Below are positions 63,196-64,000 of a stretch of 64,000 nucleotides of DNA, piece after piece. The notes under the pieces are model-generated. The model did no database searches, had not been told where the DNA came from, and saw only the letters and a program-made list of their open reading frames with translations. Each line of letters opens with the position of its first letter. The first letter of the stretch is position 1. The stretch spans positions 176,758-240,757 of the forward strand of contig NZ_QPIB01000012.1 of NCBI RefSeq assembly GCF_003671765.1, given 5' to 3'. The stretch comes from Xenophilus sp. E41 (GTDB taxonomy: Bacteria > Pseudomonadota > Gammaproteobacteria > Burkholderiales > Burkholderiaceae_C). The position numbers and the translations under genes are program-made.

Positions 63196-64000
63196 ATGAA
63201 CCACGAACCGGATTTCTTCGAGAACCTGCGCAGCGAGCTGTCCAGCTGGCGCCTGTGGCTGGACCGCACGATCGTGCTGGGCTATGCCATCTTCGCCGGC
63301 CTCTTCGTGGTCGGCTTCACGGTGGCGGCGGACTGGGCCTTCGGCCTCTTCCGGGCCCTCCACGGCAGCCACGCCTGGCTCGTCCTGCTGTGGACGCCCG
63401 CGCTGACGGCCGGCATCGTGTGGGTGACGCGCCGCTGGTTCCCCGGCGCGGCCGGTTCCGGCATTCCGCAGATCAAGGCCGCGCTCGACCCGGCCCTGCC
63501 GCCCGAGCGGCGTGGGCGCTTCGCCTCGCTGCGCCTCACGCTCGCCAAGGTGGGGCTCGGCGTGGCGGGCTTCGCCGGCGGCCTGTCGATCGGGCGCGAG
63601 GGGCCCTCGGTGCAGGTGGCGGCGGGCGTGATGCAGCACGCCAAACGCTGGCTGTCGCCCAATTCGACGGTCGACACCCGCGCGCTGCTGATCGCCGGCG
63701 GCGCGGCGGGCATCGCGGCGGCCTTCAATGCGCCCCTGGCCGGCGTGGTCTTCGCCATCGAGGAGCTGGCGGGCCGGCTGGAGGCGCGTGCCAGCGGGGT
63801 GATCATCACCGCCATCGTGCTGGCCGGCCTGGTCGCCGTGTCGGCCTTCGGCAACCTCAGCTACTTTGGCGTCATCAAGGTGCCGCGGCTGGGCTGGGAC
63901 ATCCTGGCGCCAGGCCTGCTCGTCGCGCTGCTGGCGGGCGTGGCCGGCGGCCTGTTCGCGCGGCTGATGATCGCCTCGCTCACCGGCGCGCCCCAGCGGC
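63196..64000 (+). CDS. ClC-family chloride channel or transporter (cut by window end)
   Basis: First 268 residues of a membrane protein of the ClC family. The selectivity-filter motifs are visible: [23 protein letters not shown] and the helix [15 protein letters not shown], whose glutamate is the gating/proton residue. Members either exchange chloride for protons or pass chloride. The start ATG (63196) lies after CTTCGCCG; the gene runs past the window end, so the last part and any CBS domains are not seen. It is divergent from ssb. Confidence 0.9.
   Translation, partial: MNHEPDFFENLRSELSSWRLWLDRTIVLGYAIFAGLFVVGFTVAADWAFGLFRALHGSHAWLVLLWTPALTAGIVWVTRRWFPGAAGSGIPQIKAALDPALPPERRGRFASLRLTLAKVGLGVAGFAGGLSIGREGPSVQVAAGVMQHAKRWLSPNSTVDTRALLIAGGAAGIAAAFNAPLAGVVFAIEELAGRLEARASGVIITAIVLAGLVAVSAFGNLSYFGVIKVPRLGWDILAPGLLVALLAGVAGGLFARLMIASLTGAPQR

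Overview
The window is very GC-rich DNA, densely coded on both strands, and reads as a chromosome segment of a betaproteobacterium of the order Burkholderiales, most likely the Comamonadaceae (Variovorax/Acidovorax type). Three things point there: the neighbourhood dapB-bamE / fur / hprK-ptsN-hpf, a Bug-type solute receptor, and an intergenic element with a GCTAT-N7-ATAGC head that I associate with that family. I see no rRNA, tRNA, CRISPR array, insertion sequence or phage gene, so this looks like core plus lineage-specific metabolic DNA rather than a mobile island. All family assignments come from reading motifs, without database searches.

Layout. 1-6.2 kb: the 3' end of glgP, an ExbB/ExbD pair, dapB, bamE, fur, hprK, ptsN and hpf. 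6.4-12.1 kb: a UvrD/Rep helicase, corA, an orphan Bug receptor and mnmA. 12.2-18.05 kb: a tightly coupled minus-strand cassette (OmpR-type regulator, FecR/LysM protein, CHASE2 histidine kinase, DUF4019 protein, NudJ-like NUDIX enzyme), with an unusually AT-rich region upstream. 18.9-29.1 kb: a plus-strand run of pntA, pntB, two acyl-CoA ligases flanking a lone xanthine-dehydrogenase-type large subunit, and mtnN. 29.3-32.9 kb: an outer-membrane barrel protein, a DUF427 protein, an LLM flavin oxidoreductase and three small proteins.

32.9-50.5 kb is the most striking part: a minus-strand alpha-glucan/trehalose cluster read glgX, glgB, glgE, treS-maltokinase fusion, a channel-like membrane protein, treZ and a malQ-treY fusion of 1702 residues. 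Together these enzymes can turn trehalose to maltose, maltose to maltose-1-phosphate and that to branched alpha-glucan (TreS, Mak, GlgE, GlgB). They can also turn glucan back to trehalose (GlgX, MalQ, TreY, TreZ). No glgA or glgC is present here. The membrane protein, start-stop coupled behind treS-mak, suggests a link to osmotic stress.

50.7-54.8 kb: a NUDIX hydrolase, katG, a 56-residue membrane protein and an HU protein with a lysine/alanine tail. 55-62.4 kb: a probable catabolic or uptake locus around a LysR regulator, with an iron-dependent alcohol dehydrogenase and a DUF1330 protein on one side. On the other side are an ABC importer with two sister permeases, an unrecognised 105-residue membrane protein, a NitT/TauT-type binding protein and a short-chain dehydrogenase. 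62.5-64 kb: ssb and the start of a ClC-type chloride channel cut by the window end.

Between the genes, eight copies of one dispersed element and several strong hairpins account for much of the non-coding sequence.
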